From NCBI GenBank assembly GCA_030604405.1, contig JAUVVY010000001.1:124001-188000 (forward strand): DNA of 64,000 bases, written 5' to 3'. The notes under the pieces were generated by a model. It saw only the letters and a list, made by a program, of their open reading frames with translations. It made no database searches and was not told the DNA's origin. Shown piece by piece: positions 62,002 to 64,000 of the stretch (position 1 is the first letter of the stretch; the number at the start of each line of letters is the position of its first letter). Origin of the DNA: a bacterium. GTDB taxonomy: Bacteria; Armatimonadota; Zipacnadia; Zipacnadales; UBA11051. Made by a program: the position numbers and the translations under genes.

Positions 62002-62451
62002 TTATCTTTCCCCGGGTTTCCAGTGCGGCGGGAAATAGCCCAGTTCGCCGCTGTGGTAAACGACAAACTCCGCCGGCTCAAAGCGGATCAGCACGTAGTC
62101 GGGGGAGGTGGGGCCGTCGGGCCAATACTGGTACCAGTGCTCCCGGAAGTGCTCTGTGCGGACCTCCTGGTCCTCGACAATAGTTGCCTCGGCCATCACG
62201 TGGACGTACTTGCCCTCCTCGGCCAGCCAGTACATCAGCCCGACCTTGGAGTTGGCCCTTATCTCTGCCACCTTGCCAGTGCGCGCCGATGTAGCCAGCC
62301 AGAAGACGAGGTCGTCGGCGACGTTATGGTCCTCCAGCACCCGCGCGTTTGGGTATCCGTCCAGCCCGTAGGTGACGAGAATGCAGGTTCCGCAGGCGTT
62401 GGTGATTCTGATAATCTCCTCGCGCATGTGTTCGTCGCTCATGGCTTCCAT
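62002..62451 (-). CDS. Pyridoxamine-phosphate-oxidase-fold protein
   Basis: A 149-residue split-barrel flavin-binding protein: C-G-T-C-I-L-V-T-Y-G-L-D-G-Y-P-N-A-R near residue 22, L-V-F-W-L-A-T-S-A-R-T-G-K near 49 (FMN phosphate contact), K-V-G-L-M-Y-W near 70 and V-L-I-R-F-E-P-A near 124. These small proteins bind FMN, haem or F420 and are usually general-stress or redox proteins rather than PdxH. ATG 62451 is chosen because AGG precedes it at 9 nt; the ORF is open to 62532. No signal peptide. Confidence 0.82.
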   Translation of the reverse strand: MEAMSDEHMREEIIRITNACGTCILVTYGLDGYPNARVLEDHNVADDLVFWLATSARTGKVAEIRANSKVGLMYWLAEEGKYVHVMAEATIVEDQEVRTEHFREHWYQYWPDGPTSPDYVLIRFEPAEFVVYHSGELGYFPPHWKPGER

Positions 62452-62518
62452 GACTGATGACCTCCGTGGTTTGAGCTGTTGTACTCGAACATATTCCCGC
62501 CCGGCGAAGAGAGTCCTT

Positions 62519-63970
62519 TCACCGGGGCGCAATGCCGTGGTATTGGGCCACGCGGCGGGCGAGTTCGAGGGCTTGCTCTTTGGTGGTAATCTCCCCGTCC
62601 ATGTGGGCGTCTTCCACTGCCCTCAGGATTTCGCCGAAAATCGCTCCCGGTTCGTAGCCGGCGGCGATGAGGTCTTTGCCGGTGAGAAGCGGCTCGCGGG
62701 CCTGCTGCTTCTTGTAATCCAGATAGCGCCGTAACATGTCGTCGAGGATCAACTCAATCTCGGTCTGATACTGTGGCGTGGCAGCGGGGCCCATCGCCGC
62801 TCGCGAATCGGCAATCGCCAGCAGCATCAAGCCTAACTCGTGCGGCTCGACCTCGCGAAATAGCCGCCTTATCGCCGACATCGTCACGAACTGCTCGGAG
62901 TGTTCCTGCTCGATGATGCCATCTTGCCCGCGGCCTGCAAGTTCGAGCGGGCGCAGGTGGTGGTGTGTGAAGCTGGCGACGGTGCGGCGCACCTCCATGG
63001 ACCAGGCAAAACGGCCCAGAATCTCCCGCGCGACCTGCGCACCGACCTTGCCGTGGCCCTTGAAGCGGATGCGGCCGTCTTCATCCTGTGTGAAGCAGCG
63101 CGGCTTGCCGATGTCGTGCAGCAGCGCAGCCATCAGCAGCATCGGCGGAATCTCGCAACGTGTCAGATACTCTTCAAGCTCGTCATGGGAGGCGGCCAAG
63201 GCGCCGGTCGGGTCCATGATGAGTTTTTCCATTTCGGCTACGGAGGCGAGGATATGGTCGCGGACATCGAGGTGGTGGAGAGACGGCTGTGGCATGTCAC
63301 AGCCCTCCTCCAGCTCGGGCAGAATCACCGCAAGCACACCGTCTTGGTCCATCATGTCGAGGGTCTCGGCGACGCGGGGAGGGTAGAAGAGCTTGTGCAA
63401 CTCGTCGCCGACGCGCTGACCGGCAACCTTGCTCAGTTCGAGTGCCAGCGGGCGGATTCATGCGCGGGTCCGCTCCTCGATGGTAAAGCCAAGCTCTGCA
63501 GCCAGCCGATAGGCCCGCAGGCAGCGCAGCGGATCCGCCCGCAGATTCTCCTGGCCCAGAGCGCGGATAATGCTGCTGCGGATATCATCTATGCCGCCAA
63601 GCGGGTCAATCAGCTCCGGCTCGGCGAGATTATAGGCGATGGCGTTGATCGAGAAGTCACGGGCGGCCAGGTCCTCCTCTATGCTGTTGCTACGCAAGTG
63701 GCAGAAGTCGAATAGAGTGTAGGCCTCGTCGTCCTCGCCCCCTTTCGCCAGGCTCCGGGCAGGCCGCAGCGGCACCCTTGCAGTCGGCTGCTCCTCGTGC
63801 AGCACGATGACCTTGCTGGCTTGGGCGTCGGCGAACTTCGCGGCGAATTCCATCGCGCCGGCGCCGGCAAAGTCCCAGTCGCGCACCGGCCGGCCCAGTA
63901 GCATATCCCGCAGCGCTCCGCCGACGAGGTAAAGCGGCTCAGCGGCATCCTGCGCCATCTGCACCAGCAT
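62519..63970 (-). pseudogene. cca: CCA-adding/poly(A) polymerase-like enzyme, interrupted by TGA
   Basis: Reading through one TGA at 63458-63460 gives a full class II tRNA nucleotidyltransferase-like protein. N-terminal head: Y-L-V-G-G-A-L-R-D, D-W-D-F (catalytic aspartates), R-D-F-S-I-N-A-I-A and D-P-L-R-C-L-R-A-Y-R. The TGA falls right after I-E-E-R-T-R-A; the same frame continues I-R-P-L-A-L-E-L and then an HD domain (L-L-H-D-I-G-K). No good RBS supports independent translation of the C-terminal part (TTG 63400). The frame stays open to the window edge, so the true start may lie beyond 64000. Could be an assembly error, a recent lesion or a split enzyme. Confidence 0.75.
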
Positions 63971-64000
63971 ACGGCAGAAGGGGTCGGCACTGCAGCGGCG

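Noticed and set aside
11723-63460. Genome-wide reassignment of TGA to Trp
   Set aside because: Many well-supported genes here end in TGA at the expected family length, so TGA is read as stop.
63458-63460. Selenocysteine at the cca TGA
   Set aside because: The position is a helix residue, not a redox site, and no selenocysteine-type hairpin was evident just downstream.

Overview
This 64 kb window is high-GC bacterial chromosome, mostly around 60 percent G+C by eye, with dense coding on both strands and no rRNA, tRNA, CRISPR array or recognisable transposase. The best clue to the host is a pseudopilin whose N-terminus ([11 protein letters not shown]...[16 protein letters not shown]9-DG near the C-terminus) is typical of Armatimonadota and allied lineages. 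The mix of enzyme families points the same way: sulfatase, several URO-D-fold proteins, Gfo/Idh/MocA oxidoreductases, HpcH/HpaI aldolases, sialidase-like propellers, and a HAF-repeat protein with a PEP-CTERM tail. Placement as Armatimonadota or a neighbouring candidate phylum is inference. Shine-Dalgarno sites are strong (AGGAGG-like) and decide many starts; GTG and TTG starts are common.

Layout. 1-5053 (+): sulfatase tail, URO-D protein, C45/acyltransferase-like hydrolase, HEAT-like protein, alanine racemase and an orphan HepT-like protein. 5197-10941 (-): a lower-GC secreted protein, a DUF2283/metalloprotease pair, then amidohydrolase, ceramidase-like and URO-D genes. 11147-15900 (+): a truncated gene followed by four tandem sialidase-like propeller genes, two of them broken by single in-frame stops. 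15910-29496: two HpcH/HpaI aldolases, an operon of secreted propeller, amidotransferase-like, nitrilase and aldo/keto-like genes, a PEP-CTERM HAF protein, a minus-strand run (Gfo/Idh, esterase, HD, two pseudopilin-like proteins, membrane protein) and a second Gfo/Idh. 29598-39706 (-): two secreted carbohydrate-type proteins, an isopropylmalate-dehydrogenase-type enzyme, a methyltransferase, a receiver-GAF regulator, acylphosphatase and a small membrane protein, interrupted by a consensus promoter reading (+) into a 41-codon ORF. 39972-48549 (mostly +): sugar isomerase, a gene-poor island with a PLD-like membrane protein, a DegT aminotransferase, a TPR membrane protein, a TolB-like propeller and a rhomboid-TPR fusion. 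48589-56338: two more sialidase-like genes, a 2-hydroxyacid dehydrogenase, membrane protein, Gfo/Idh and a third URO-D gene. 56335-64000 (-): zinc-ribbon protein, GDPD, GH20-like hexosaminidase, RraA-like protein, a second DegT, PNPOx-fold protein and a CCA-adding enzyme gene broken by TGA.

The common theme is breakdown of complex, probably sulfated or amino-sugar glycans and funnelling of the released sugars and acids through small oxidoreductases, aldolases and isomerases. No transporter, exosortase or corrinoid protein is seen here, so the pathway cannot be closed from this window.

The most unusual features are the tandem propeller array, with conserved ends, variable middles and two stop-interrupted members; a third in-frame stop in the CCA-adding enzyme gene; paired pseudopilin-like proteins of which one has lost the processing motif; three URO-D paralogues with different metal-site signatures; an orphan HepT with an altered RX4HXY motif; and a consensus promoter driving a tiny membrane protein.
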